Counted from the stretch's first letter, positions 1 through 9,338 are shown. The stretch is 15,196 nt of DNA from Oxalobacteraceae bacterium (GCA_027485535.1 JAIXQV010000214.1:1-15196), one strand, 5' to 3'. The notes: a model not told the origin generated them from the letters alone. A program made the numbers and translations.

Positions 1-982
1 GAAACAGCTTGATCACATCCGCCACCACATCATCAGCGCAAGCCACCAGCAACCCGCCCGAAGTTTGTGGGTCGGTCAGAAGCGCCCGTTGTACCGAAGT
101 GATCATCGGATCAAGCGTGAGGTCCTGATGGTAGCCGGCCCAGTTACGTGCTGATGCACCTGTCACATAACCCTCAGTGGCAAGCTGCTCGACAGTGGGG
201 AGTAAAGGTACGGAAGCTATATTGATACGAGCGCGTAGCTTCGCACCCAGCGCCATTTCACGTGCGTGGCCGAGCAGCCCAAAGCCGGTTACATCGGTCA
301 GCGCATGCACGCCATCGATGTTGGCCAAGGCCTTGCCCGGTGTATTCAGTTGCGTGGTGCTCGCAATCATCTGCGCGTAGCCAGCATCATTCAGCGCACC
401 TTTTTTCAATGCGGCTGACAACACACCGACGCCGAGTGGTTTGCCGAGAATCAGTTTGTCGCCGGCTTGTGCGTCTGCGTTGCGTTTCAGCTTGTTGGGG
501 TGCACCAGACCCATGACCACCAAGCCGTAGATGGGCTCGACGGAGTCGATGGTATGGCCACCTGCGATAGGAATGCCGGCAGCGGCGCAGACGGTTTCGC
601 CGCCTGCGAGGATGCGACCAATGGTTTCTACCGGTAGTTTATCGATCGGCATACCGACGAGTGCCAGTGCCATGATTGGTGTGCCACCCATGGCGTATAC
701 ATCAGAAATCGCATTCGTCGCTGCGATGCGGCCGAAGTCAAAGGGATCATCGACGATCGGCATGAAGAAGTCTGTGGTTGCGATCAGCGCCTGCTCGTCA
801 TTCAAGCGATAGACCGCCGCATCGTCAGCGGTTTCTATGCCCACCAGTAGCTGTGGCGGCACCGGAAAGCCGCGTGACTGTTTGAGTATGTCCGACAGCA
901 ATCCGGGTGCGATCTTGCAGCCGCATCCACCACCGTGCGAAAACGAGGTTAGGCGAATTGGCTGTATATCCGAGGCACCCAT
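1..982 (-). CDS. selD: Selenide, water dikinase (selenophosphate synthase), 3' end missing
   Basis: Makes selenophosphate from selenide and ATP, the selenium donor for selenocysteine and 2-selenouridine in tRNA; cytosolic. I translated the open minus-strand frame that runs off the left edge: 327 residues are visible, and about 20 C-terminal residues are missing compared with E. coli SelD (347). The N-terminal loop HGGGCGCK (residues 16-23) carries the catalytic Cys20 and Lys23. The nucleotide and metal site follows with Asp54, Asp71 in TTDFFMPIVD, Asn90 and Asp94 in AATNAISD, and Asp230 in LTDVTGFGLLGH, all at E. coli numbering plus 3. DPQTSGGLL (304-312) is the conserved C-terminal motif. 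The active-site position is a TGC cysteine codon, so this SelD is not itself a selenoprotein. The ATG at 982 has AGGGAG about 8 bases upstream. It lies behind the rhlE terminator, so it probably has its own promoter. No selA, selB or mnmH is in view. Confidence 0.96.
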   Translation of the reverse strand, partial: MGASDIQPIRLTSFSHGGGCGCKIAPGLLSDILKQSRGFPVPPQLLVGIETADDAAVYRLNDEQALIATTDFFMPIVDDPFDFGRIAATNAISDVYAMGGTPIMALALVGMPIDKLPVETIGRILAGGETVCAAAGIPIAGGHTIDSVEPIYGLVVMGLVHPNKLKRNADAQAGDKLILGKPLGVGVLSAALKKGALNDAGYAQMIASTTQLNTPGKALANIDGVHALTDVTGFGLLGHAREMALGAKLRARINIASVPLLPTVEQLATEGYVTGASARNWAGYHQDLTLDPMITSVQRALLTDPQTSGGLLVACADDVVADVIKLF

Positions 983-1014
983 GGGCTGCTCCCTGCGAGA
1001 TTTCAATAGTTTGG

Positions 1015-1023
1015 ATTATCTCA
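1015..1023 (-). promoter_or_regulatory. Possible extended -10 promoter for selD
   Basis: Read on the minus strand, this is TGAGATAAT, an extended -10 element (TGn plus GATAAT). It lies between the rhlE terminator and the selD start, about 33 bases upstream of the ATG. No good -35 hexamer is seen at 16-18 bases, because that stretch is the terminator hairpin. Its position just past a strong terminator is the main argument for it. Confidence 0.35.
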
Positions 1024-1029
1024 TTGCAT

Positions 1030-1053
1030 AAAAAAGGCTCCCGCAGGAGCCTT
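1030..1053 (-). terminator. Rho-independent terminator of rhlE
   Basis: On the minus strand the 8-bp stem AAGGCTCC / GGAGCCTT closes a TGCG loop and runs into six T residues (1035 to 1030). It begins 18 bases after the rhlE stop codon. The T tract lies only on the minus-strand side, so it ends leftward transcription from rhlE before selD. Confidence 0.9.
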
Positions 1054-1071
1054 CTCTAAGCACGATGAGAC

Positions 1072-2442
<1,371 letters not shown>

Positions 2443-2533
2443 GAATTTCTCTCAAAAGAGTGCCACTGCGCGCGAAGCGGGCAGAGACATTGCAAAAGCA
2501 ACGCGGACCGGTGATACCAGCGACAACAACAGT

Positions 2534-2653
2534 TCAACGCGAAACCGATGCGGTTTCAGAGAAAAACTTGCCAGAAGAGATACGGCACAAAAGCTTTGCG
2601 CCGTTAAGCGGAGTACCGAAGATCGATGTGACCGGATTTTCGGTACGCCACAT
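2534..2653 (-). CDS. Possible 39-codon upstream ORF in the rhlE leader
   Basis: A minus-strand frame opens with ATG at 2653, has AGAG about 6 bases upstream, and ends in TGA at 2534-2536, 91 bases before the rhlE start. The predicted peptide begins MWRTENPVTSIFG and is Ser-rich near its end. It has no recognised domain, signal peptide or membrane segment. Three hairpins of the leader lie inside it, so translation would compete with folding. It could equally be a chance frame. I do not recognise it. Confidence 0.2.
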   Translation of the reverse strand: MWRTENPVTSIFGTPLNGAKLLCRISSGKFFSETASVSR

Positions 2654-2749
2654 TGGTGCTCTGTAGATTGGCACCAGGAGGCGGGAGGGCTTCAGGTAAT
2701 GCTGCTCGTCATGGGCTGCGGTGCAACCATGCGCTGTGTGTTGCAGCGC
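2541..2749 (-). promoter_or_regulatory. Hairpin-rich stretch upstream of rhlE, probable structured 5' leader
   Basis: The 382-bp gap between fabI and rhlE (2443-2824) holds no convincing gene on either strand but contains a run of inverted repeats: 2541-2557 (7-bp stem, 3-base loop), 2582-2604 (10-bp stem, 3-base loop), 2613-2646 (8-bp outer stem, 3-bp inner helix), 2654-2676 (6-bp stem) and 2731-2749 (6-bp stem, 7-base loop). The 2582-2604 stem is complete only in minus-strand RNA, where a G·U pair replaces an A·C mismatch of the plus-strand copy; this argues that it works as RNA read towards rhlE. None is followed directly by a T run, so they do not look like fabI terminators. A TAGAAT hexamer at 2757-2762 (minus) could be a -10, but no matching -35 is clear. 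Leader function is inferred. Confidence 0.45.
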
Positions 2750-2824
2750 GGCGTGGATTCTACAGAGTTTTCGGGGATCGTGTTGGCTTAATTCCCGGAT
2801 TTAGCCGAATTTTCGGCATGAAGC

Positions 2825-3616
2825 CTAGGATTCGGCTTCCTCCATACCCGGAACTACCTGCGAAAACCCGCCGTCCACATAGGTAATCTCGCCCGTGATG
2901 CCACCGGCCAAGTCCGACAGCAAGAAGGCCGCCGCATTGCCGACATCATCAATCGTGACATTTCGCCGCAGCGGGGCGTTCTGCTGCACGTAATTCAGAA
3001 TCTTGCCGAAATCCTTGATGCCACTCGCCGCCAGTGTCTTGATCGGGCCGGCCGAGATGCCGTTGACCCGCGTGCCGCGCTTGCCGAGCGAGGCGGCGAG
3101 GTAGCGTACGCTGGCCTCCAATGACGCCTTGGCCAGACCCATGGTGTTGTAGTTGGGCAGGGCGCGGATCGCACCTAAATATGAGAGTGTCAGCAGAGCA
3201 GAGTTTGGCGACAGCATGGGCAGTGCTGCTTTCGCCAACGCCGCAAAGCTGTAGGCAGAGATATCGTGCGCGATACGGAAGTTCTCGCGGCTCATGCCAT
3301 CTAGGAAATCACCGGCGATCGCTTCGCGCGGTGCGAAACCGATCGCATGGACCAAGCCATCGAAATGGGGCCAAGCCTTGCCCAGATCGCTGAACAACGC
3401 ATCAATTTGCTCGTCGCTGCCCACATCACAGTCAAATACCAATTGGCTGTTGAACTCTTGTGCGAACTCGGTGATGCGGTCTTTGAAGCGTTCGCCGACA
3501 TAGGTGAAGGCAAGTTCGGCACCCTCGCGATGGCAGGCGCGCGCGATACCGTAGGCGATCGAGCGATTCGAGAGTACGCCAGTGATCAGAATTTTTTTGC
3601 CTTGCAAGAATGCCAT
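2825..3616 (-). CDS. fabI: Enoyl-[acyl-carrier-protein] reductase, NADH-dependent
   Basis: Catalyses the last reduction in each round of type II fatty acid elongation, trans-2-enoyl-ACP to acyl-ACP with NADH; cytosolic tetramer. The 263 residues match E. coli FabI almost end to end. The divergent nucleotide-binding loop ITGVLSNRSIAYGIA (11-25) is present. Catalytic Tyr146 (SYLGA), Tyr156 and Lys163 (NYNTMGLAK) fall at the same numbers as in E. coli. Gly93, Met159 and Phe203, the E. coli positions linked to triclosan sensitivity, are also unchanged. The C-terminal GEITYVDGGFS (242-252) is typical of the family. The ATG at 3616 has GGAG about 9 bases upstream. It is the first gene of the leftward block, with a promoter at 3672-3701, and is divergent from the yej operon. 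No strong terminator follows, so some read-through towards rhlE is possible. Confidence 0.97.
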   Translation of the reverse strand: MAFLQGKKILITGVLSNRSIAYGIARACHREGAELAFTYVGERFKDRITEFAQEFNSQLVFDCDVGSDEQIDALFSDLGKAWPHFDGLVHAIGFAPREAIAGDFLDGMSRENFRIAHDISAYSFAALAKAALPMLSPNSALLTLSYLGAIRALPNYNTMGLAKASLEASVRYLAASLGKRGTRVNGISAGPIKTLAASGIKDFGKILNYVQQNAPLRRNVTIDDVGNAAAFLLSDLAGGITGEITYVDGGFSQVVPGMEEAES

Positions 3617-3642
3617 GCCACGACTCCGATAAGTTCAGCGCG

Positions 3643-3659
3643 CCGGGGGCTCCCCCCGG
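3643..3659 (-). promoter_or_regulatory. GC-rich hairpin in the fabI leader
   Basis: A perfect 7-bp G/C inverted repeat (CCGGGGG / CCCCCGG) with a 3-base loop lies 26 bases upstream of the fabI ATG and only a few bases after the predicted transcription start. It would form a very stable stem near the 5' end of the mRNA. It has no T tract. It may protect the 5' end or modulate translation; this is inference. Confidence 0.4.
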
Positions 3660-3671
3660 TGCAAAACCGTC

Positions 3672-3701
3672 ATTGTAGGCTGCGCCGCGATGGCGGGGCA
3701 A
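3672..3701 (-). promoter_or_regulatory. Sigma70-type promoter of fabI
   Basis: Read leftward: -35 TTGCCC at 3696-3701, an 18-base spacer, and -10 TACAAT at 3672-3677. The start would fall near 3665, giving a leader of about 50 bases. Only two bases of the -35 and one of the -10 differ from consensus. No FabR-like or FadR-like operator was recognised. No comparable plus-strand promoter for the yej operon was found in this 141-bp divergent gap. Confidence 0.6.
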
Positions 3702-3757
3702 ATCGTCCGTACCCATCGCGCCAAGCACCGCCGGCACTGAAGGCGGCGAAACCGGAT

Positions 3758-5602
3758 ATGCTTGACCCCTCTCTTGCCCCTCTCGCCGTTGTTATGTCGC
3801 GCTCGATCGTCCGTATTGTGTTGTGCATCAGTACCTTGCTAACGCCATTGGCGTGGGCAGGCCATGCGTTCTCGCTGTACGACATACCCAAATACCCGGC
3901 AGACTTCGCGCATTTCGAGTACCACAACCCGAACGCCACCAAGGGCGGCGAGATCTATCTGGCCAACCCGGGTGCTGCAAACAGTTTTGACAAGTTCAAT
4001 CCCTTCTCGATGAAGGGCGTGGCTGCCGCTGGCCTCAACAACCTCATGTTCGAGTCACTCGCGATCAACTCGGCGGATGAGGTGGCGACGATGTATGGAT
4101 TGCTGGCGGAGGATATGACGCTGGCACCGGACCGTATGTCCATGACCTTCCGTTTGCATACCAAAGCGCGTTTCAATGATGGCGATCCGGTGACAGCGGA
4201 TGACGTCAAATATTCGTTTGATACCTTGATGGCCAAGGGAGCGCCGCAGTTCAAGATGATTTTTGCGGATGTCAAACAAGCGGTGGTGATCGACGCGCGC
4301 ACAGTCCGCTTTGATTTCAAGAGCTTGAACCGCGAGTTGCCGCTAATTGTGGGGGGTATGCCGGTGTTCTCACGCAAGTGGGCGGCAGGCACACCCTTCG
4401 ACAAGATACAGTTGGTGGCACCGATCGCCAGTGGCCCCTACCTGATAGAGCGCTTTGACGTTGGCCGATCCATCATCTATCGCAAGAATCCGGACTATTG
4501 GGGCGCCGAGCTGCCAGCACGCAAGGGCGCTTTCAATTTTGATCGTATCGTTTACCGGTTTTATAAAGATGATGTCGCGCGGCTCGAGGCTTTTCTTGCA
4601 GGCGAGTTCGACGTGGTTGTTGAATACCGTGCGAAAAACTGGGCGCGCATGTACAAAGGCCCGAAGTTCGACAATGGCGAGCTGATTAAAAAAACGCTCA
4701 GGCATCAGAATGGCGCTGGTATGCAAGCGTTTGTGATGAACATGCGAAGACCACAGTTTCAGGATAAGCGCGTGCGGCAAGCGCTTGGGCTAGCGCTCGA
4801 CTTCGAGTGGATGAATCGCCAACTGTTTTATGCGCAGTATGTGCGGATTGATTCCTTCTTTAGTAATTCGGAATTGGCAGCGCGTGGCGAGCCGACACCT
4901 GCTGAATCAGCGTTGCTGGAGCCTTTGCGCGATCAGCTTGATCCCGCTGTATTCGGTCCGGTGCCAGTACCACCTTCTACTGAGGCGCCAGCCTCCTTGC
5001 GCGCGAATTTATTGAAGGCGCGTGAATTGTTGAAGCAAGCGGGCTGGGAATACCGTGACGGTGCGCTACGTAATGCCAAGGGTGAAGCTTTTACTTTCGA
5101 GATTCTTGATGATCAGTCCGCACTTTCACGCATCATCGCGGTGTATGTACGTAATCTTGAAAAGCTAGGCATCACAGTGCGTCAACGCACAGCCGATTTC
5201 GCGCTGGTGCAGAAGCGTATGGAAGCGTTTGACTTCGACATGACCAGCCAACGTTTCCCCGATGTCACTAGCCCGGGCAACGAGATGTTCGATATGTTTG
5301 GCGCCAAGGCGGCTGACGAGCATGGCTCAAGCAACTACTGGGGGCTCAAAGATCCTGCAGTCGATAAGCTGGTCACGGCGCTGGTACGCGCCAATACCCG
5401 CGCAGAACTGGTTACTGCTGCGCGTGCATTGGATCGTGTGCTGCTGCATAAGCATATGGCAGTACCGCATTGGTACTCGGCGACGCATCGTGTCGCCTAT
5501 AGAAATCGGTTTGGTATTCCTGCGGTCTCGCCCAAGTACTATCAGGCAGATCCGTATGTGATCTCGACTTGGTGGCAGGTGAAGCCACGTAATCAGAATT
5601 AA
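3758..5602 (+). CDS. yejA: Periplasmic peptide-binding protein of a Yej-type ABC importer
   Basis: Captures peptides or peptide-like compounds in the periplasm and hands them to the YejBE permease. Homologous along its length to E. coli YejA (604 residues), part of the microcin C importer. From this start it has 614 residues. A signal peptide is clear: a basic stretch (Arg15, Arg19), a hydrophobic core (about 20-33), and an AWA cleavage site near residue 34. There is no lipobox cysteine, so it is a soluble periplasmic protein. The SBP_bac_5 domain fills the rest; VRQALGLALDFEWMN (339-353) is a family hallmark. The ATG at 3758 was chosen because AGGCGG lies 11 bases upstream. The in-frame ATG at 3794 gives 602 residues and a shorter, more canonical signal peptide, but has no visible ribosome site. 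The frame stays open back to 3347, but that part is antisense to fabI. It is the first gene of the operon, 22 bases before yejB. Confidence 0.92.
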   Translation: MLDPSLAPLAVVMSRSIVRIVLCISTLLTPLAWAGHAFSLYDIPKYPADFAHFEYHNPNATKGGEIYLANPGAANSFDKFNPFSMKGVAAAGLNNLMFESLAINSADEVATMYGLLAEDMTLAPDRMSMTFRLHTKARFNDGDPVTADDVKYSFDTLMAKGAPQFKMIFADVKQAVVIDARTVRFDFKSLNRELPLIVGGMPVFSRKWAAGTPFDKIQLVAPIASGPYLIERFDVGRSIIYRKNPDYWGAELPARKGAFNFDRIVYRFYKDDVARLEAFLAGEFDVVVEYRAKNWARMYKGPKFDNGELIKKTLRHQNGAGMQAFVMNMRRPQFQDKRVRQALGLALDFEWMNRQLFYAQYVRIDSFFSNSELAARGEPTPAESALLEPLRDQLDPAVFGPVPVPPSTEAPASLRANLLKARELLKQAGWEYRDGALRNAKGEAFTFEILDDQSALSRIIAVYVRNLEKLGITVRQRTADFALVQKRMEAFDFDMTSQRFPDVTSPGNEMFDMFGAKAADEHGSSNYWGLKDPAVDKLVTALVRANTRAELVTAARALDRVLLHKHMAVPHWYSATHRVAYRNRFGIPAVSPKYYQADPYVISTWWQVKPRNQN

Positions 5603-5624
5603 TCACGGTGAAATCCGGCGAGCT

Positions 5625-6686
5625 ATGAACCTTTGGTCATATGTACTGAAACGCGTCTTGCTGATGATCCCCACCTTGTTGGGCGTGATCGCGATTACCT
5701 TTGCGGTGATCCAATTCGTGCCCGGTGGCCCGGTCGAGCAAGCACTGATCGAGCTAAAAAAAGGTCAGGTCGGCGCGGGTGAATCCTCCGGCGGTGGGCG
5801 CTCGGAGTACCGTGGTCGGCAGGGTATTGATGCTGAACGCGTTGCAGAGATCAAGGCACTGTACGGCTTCGATAAGCCGCCACTGGAACGCTTCTGGCAG
5901 ATGCTGAAAGGCTTCGCACAATTCGATCTTGGCCAGAGCTTCTATCACCACAAAGATGTTTGGGAGTTGGTGAAATCCAAACTTCCAGTATCGATTTCGA
6001 TTGGTCTCTGGACTTTCTTTCTCACTTACCTGATATCAGTCCCGCTTGGTATTGCAAAAGCAGTGAGAGAAGGCTCGCACTTTGATCATGTGACCAGCAT
6101 GCTGGTGCTGATCGGTTACTCGATACCGGGCTTTGTGTTGGGTGTTGCGCTGCTGGTGCTTTTTGCAGGATCAAGTTTTGTGCAGTGGTTCCCGTTACGA
6201 GGCTTAACCTCCGATGATTGGGAAACGCTTACCACCTTTGGCAAAATCAAAGATTACCTTTGGCATATCACCCTGCCAGTGACCGCCTCAGTCGCGGGCG
6301 CGTTCGCGGTGATGACCATGCTCACCAAGAACACCTTTCTGGAAGAAATTCGCAAGCAATACGTCATGACTGCGCGCGCGAAAGGTTTGTCCGAGCGCGC
6401 TGTACTTTACAAGCATGTATTCCGCAATGCGCTGATCCCTTTGGTGACGGGCTTTCCAGCAGCGTTCATTGGCGCTTTCTTCGCCGGCAGCTTACTCATC
6501 GAGACACTATTCTCGCTCGACGGACTCGGCTTATTGTCGTATGAGTCAGTTGTGCGGCGCGACTATCCGGTTGTCCTCGGTACGCTGTATCTGTTTACCT
6601 TAATTGGATTGGTGGTCAAACTGCTGGGTGACCTCTGCTATGTATGGGCAGACCCGCGCGTTCAATTCGAGAGTCTGGCGTCATGA
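5625..6686 (+). CDS. yejB: Yej-type ABC importer permease subunit YejB
   Basis: Inner-membrane permease that pairs with YejE to form the translocation path. The 353 residues resemble E. coli YejB (364). A first membrane segment lies at about 8-31, followed by a long periplasmic region with a Gly/Ser-rich stretch (about 50-67), also seen in E. coli YejB. Five more hydrophobic segments lie at about 122-148, 157-182, 215-233, 273-297 and 317-338. The BPD_transp_1 coupling motif (EAA loop) is around 246-273, with TARAKGLSE and KHVFRNALIPL. Family traits FVPGGPVEQ (31-39) and YGFDKPP (80-86) are present. It starts 22 bases after yejA and overlaps yejE by 4 bases (ATGA), which fits a single transcript with coupled translation. 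The ribosome site is weak (GGCGAG very close to the ATG). Confidence 0.95.
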   Translation: MNLWSYVLKRVLLMIPTLLGVIAITFAVIQFVPGGPVEQALIELKKGQVGAGESSGGGRSEYRGRQGIDAERVAEIKALYGFDKPPLERFWQMLKGFAQFDLGQSFYHHKDVWELVKSKLPVSISIGLWTFFLTYLISVPLGIAKAVREGSHFDHVTSMLVLIGYSIPGFVLGVALLVLFAGSSFVQWFPLRGLTSDDWETLTTFGKIKDYLWHITLPVTASVAGAFAVMTMLTKNTFLEEIRKQYVMTARAKGLSERAVLYKHVFRNALIPLVTGFPAAFIGAFFAGSLLIETLFSLDGLGLLSYESVVRRDYPVVLGTLYLFTLIGLVVKLLGDLCYVWADPRVQFESLAS

Positions 6687-7735
6687 GTACAGAAACCATG
6701 AACGGACTAGCGTCTTCGCTCTCGCCGGGGCAGCGTGTTTGGCAACGCTTCCGTAGCGATAGGCGCGGCTATTTCAGCCTGATTATTTTCTCTGTGCTGT
6801 TCATACTCAGCTTGTTCTCCGAGTTGATCTCGAACGACCGGCCACTGATTGCTCGGTACGACGGACAGATTCTGTTCCCGATTGCGAAGGATTACTCGGA
6901 AAAAGCCTTCGGTGGCGACTTCGACTCACCTGCAGACTACCTTGATCCTTTTATCCGGCAGCAGCTTGCGCGTGACGGTAACTGGGCGCTATACCCGATC
7001 AATCACTACCGGCATGACACGCTGAATTATTTTGCTAAGTCGCCTAACCCCGCACCACCCTCTTCGGATAACTGGCTGGGTACGGATGATCGCGGCCGCG
7101 ACGTGTTTGCACGTTTACTGTACGGTTTTCGCGTTTCGATATTGTTTGGCTTGGCGTTGACGATTACCGGCACGATACTCGGTGTGATCACCGGCGCAGT
7201 GCAGGGATACTTCGCTGGTCGGACGGATTTATTCTTCCAGCGCTTCATGGAGATCTGGGGCTCCATGCCAGAGTTGTATCTGCTGATTATCTTTGCGTCG
7301 ATTTTTGAGCCCAGTATCTTGCTTTTGTTGTTGCTACTTTCCTTGTTTGGCTGGATGGGCTTGTCCGATTATGTGCGCGCTGATTTTCTGCGCAACCGTA
7401 CTCTGGATTACGTACAAGCCGCGCGTGCGCTGGGCTTATCCAATGGCCAGATCATCTGGCGTCATGTGCTGCCGAATAGCCTGACGCCTGTGGTCACCTT
7501 CCTGCCGTTTCGGATGAGTGGCGCAATTCTCGCGCTGACCAGTCTGGATTTTCTCGGTCTTGGCGTTCCTCCTTCCATGCCTAGCCTTGGCGAATTACTT
7601 GCGCAAGGCAAGAACAATCTGGATGCATGGTGGATTGCCTTATCCACCTTCATGGTACTGACCATCGCGCTGCTGCTACTCACCAACATCGGCGACGCCT
7701 TGCGCAACTCGCTTGATGTACGGAGAAAAGCATGA
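6683..7735 (+). CDS. yejE: Yej-type ABC importer permease subunit YejE
   Basis: Second inner-membrane permease of the importer, of the DppC/OppC class. The start at 6683 overlaps the yejB stop as ATGA and has GAGAG about 10 bases upstream; it gives 350 residues (E. coli YejE, 341). An in-frame ATG at 6644 would put 13 more residues inside yejB and is less likely. A first membrane segment at about 31-50 is followed by a periplasmic region of about 90 residues. GTDDRGRDVFAR (133-144) is the hallmark of this permease class. Further hydrophobic segments lie at about 152-174, 197-225, 270-292 and 316-336. The coupling loop that contacts YejF spans 242-269 (DYVQAARALGLSNGQ, then WRHVLPNSLTP). It overlaps yejF by 4 bases. 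Confidence 0.95.
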   Translation: MSTETMNGLASSLSPGQRVWQRFRSDRRGYFSLIIFSVLFILSLFSELISNDRPLIARYDGQILFPIAKDYSEKAFGGDFDSPADYLDPFIRQQLARDGNWALYPINHYRHDTLNYFAKSPNPAPPSSDNWLGTDDRGRDVFARLLYGFRVSILFGLALTITGTILGVITGAVQGYFAGRTDLFFQRFMEIWGSMPELYLLIIFASIFEPSILLLLLLLSLFGWMGLSDYVRADFLRNRTLDYVQAARALGLSNGQIIWRHVLPNSLTPVVTFLPFRMSGAILALTSLDFLGLGVPPSMPSLGELLAQGKNNLDAWWIALSTFMVLTIALLLLTNIGDALRNSLDVRRKA

Positions 7736-9309
7736 GCTTGCTCACCGTGCGTGATCTGTCGGTGCGCTTCGGCCGCACGGCGGTGGTTAATCGCGTCAAT
7801 TTTGATATTGCGGCCGGCGAGAAATTCGCGTTAGTCGGCGAATCCGGTTCCGGCAAAACCGTCAGTGCCTTGCAATTAATGGGCATGACACCCGATGCAA
7901 ACACCACCGGTAGCATTGTTTTCGGAGGGCGTGATATTCGCCTGATGTCGGATGCGCAGCTACGTACGCTACGCGGCAAAGATATCGCCATGATTTTTCA
8001 GGAGCCGATGACAGCGCTTAACCCGCTGTTCACGATCGGCAATCAGATTGCTGAAGTGCTGATGCTGCACGAAGGCTTGAATGCCCGTGCTGCGGCATTG
8101 CGCGCGGTTGAGCTGCTCGACAAGACCGGCATTCCTGAGCCCGCCCGGCGTGCGCTGTCGTATCCACATCAGCTATCCGGCGGACAGCGACAGCGCGCGA
8201 TGATTGCAATGGCACTTGCTTGCAAGCCCAAGCTTTTGATTGCTGATGAGCCTACCACCGCACTCGATGTCACGATTCAGGTGCAGATACTTGAGCTACT
8301 GAATCAGCTGCAGCGCGACGAGGGTATGGCGATACTGATGATCACGCATGACCTGAATCTGGTGAAGCGTTTCGCGGATCGGGTTGGCGTGATGCAGCAG
8401 GGCCGATTACTTGAAGTGGCTGATACTGCAACGCTGTTCGCCTCGCCGCGCGAGACCTACACCCAGCAGCTGCTGGCGAGCCATTCCAAGCGCATGGTAT
8501 CCGAGCATTCGGATGGCTCAACGCTGCTTGAGGCGAAGGGCGTGCGGTGCAGCTTCTCAATCAAGCAGGGTTGGTTCAAGCAGCGTGAATTTGTCGCGGT
8601 GGAGTCGCTAGATCTCACGCTGGCGCGTGGCGAAACACTGGGCATTGTCGGTGAGTCCGGCTCTGGCAAATCGACACTCGGCATGGCGCTATTACGTTTG
8701 TCAGTTGCCAATACCCAGGGACGCGTCGTGTTCGATGGTCAGGCGATCAGCGAGATGAGTAGTGCGCAGTTACGTCCTTTACGCGCGCAGATGCAGGTAG
8801 TGTTTCAGGATCCGTTTGCCTCACTATCGCCGCGCCGAACGATCGAGCAGACGGTGGGTGAGGGCCTCGCTCTGCATCAACCCCATCTATCGCGCTCACA
8901 ACTGCGATCCTTGGTCTCGCAGGCGCTGAGCGAGGTTGGGCTATTGCCTGAGATGATGTCGCGTTATCCGCATGAGTTTTCAGGTGGTCAGCGCCAACGT
9001 ATTGCAATAGCGCGCGCCTTGGTTCTGAAGCCGGCGCTGATTCTGCTCGATGAGCCTACCTCGTCGCTGGATGTGTCGGTGCAGTATCAGGTGCTGGAGT
9101 TATTGGCGATGCTGCAGAAGAAATATGGTATCGCGTATCTGTTCATCAGCCATGATCTGGCAGTCATCCGCGCGATGGCACACCGCGTGCTCGTCATGAA
9201 AGATGGCGTGGTGGTCGAGAGCGGAACAACCAGCGAGGTGTTGTCTGCACCACGCGAGGCCTATACCCAGCGGCTACTGGCGGCGGCGGAATTTTCACTG
9301 GCTGCCTAG
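7732..9309 (+). CDS. yejF: Yej-type ABC importer, fused double ATPase YejF
   Basis: Cytosolic ATPase that powers the importer; both nucleotide-binding domains are on one chain, so a single copy replaces the separate OppD and OppF-type subunits. The 525 residues match E. coli YejF (529). Domain 1: Walker A GESGSGKT (36-43), Q-loop Gln90, signature LSGGQRQR (148-155), Walker B LLIADEP (168-174), switch His206. Domain 2: Walker A GESGSGKS (307-314), Gln359, signature FSGGQRQR (416-423), Walker B LILLDEP (436-442), His474. All catalytic residues are intact in both halves, so both sites should hydrolyse ATP. The ATG overlaps the yejE stop (ATGA) and has GGAG 6 bases upstream. It is the last gene of the operon and converges on mltD with a 29-bp gap. 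Confidence 0.97.
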   Translation: MSLLTVRDLSVRFGRTAVVNRVNFDIAAGEKFALVGESGSGKTVSALQLMGMTPDANTTGSIVFGGRDIRLMSDAQLRTLRGKDIAMIFQEPMTALNPLFTIGNQIAEVLMLHEGLNARAAALRAVELLDKTGIPEPARRALSYPHQLSGGQRQRAMIAMALACKPKLLIADEPTTALDVTIQVQILELLNQLQRDEGMAILMITHDLNLVKRFADRVGVMQQGRLLEVADTATLFASPRETYTQQLLASHSKRMVSEHSDGSTLLEAKGVRCSFSIKQGWFKQREFVAVESLDLTLARGETLGIVGESGSGKSTLGMALLRLSVANTQGRVVFDGQAISEMSSAQLRPLRAQMQVVFQDPFASLSPRRTIEQTVGEGLALHQPHLSRSQLRSLVSQALSEVGLLPEMMSRYPHEFSGGQRQRIAIARALVLKPALILLDEPTSSLDVSVQYQVLELLAMLQKKYGIAYLFISHDLAVIRAMAHRVLVMKDGVVVESGTTSEVLSAPREAYTQRLLAAAEFSLAA

Positions 9310-9310
9310 A

Positions 9311-9330
9311 AGCAAGCGGGTGCGCTCGCT
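9311..9330. terminator. Imperfect hairpin between yejF and mltD
   Basis: An inverted repeat with 8 positions and one A·C mismatch (AGCAAGCG / CGCTCGCT, 4-base loop) fills the gap between the convergent yejF and mltD stop codons. Neither side has a good T tract. It may act as a weak two-way terminator; the position is the main support. Confidence 0.3.
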
Positions 9331-9338
9331 CTTCGTGT

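Noticed and set aside
2804..2817. Terminator for fabI
   Set aside because: A 14-base near-palindrome follows the fabI stop, but the loop is 2-4 bases, the stem 5-6 bp, and no T run follows.
3347..3757. Open frame extending yejA upstream, antisense to fabI
   Set aside because: It lies opposite well-conserved fabI codons, has no family similarity, and the real protein begins with a signal peptide at 3758 or 3794.
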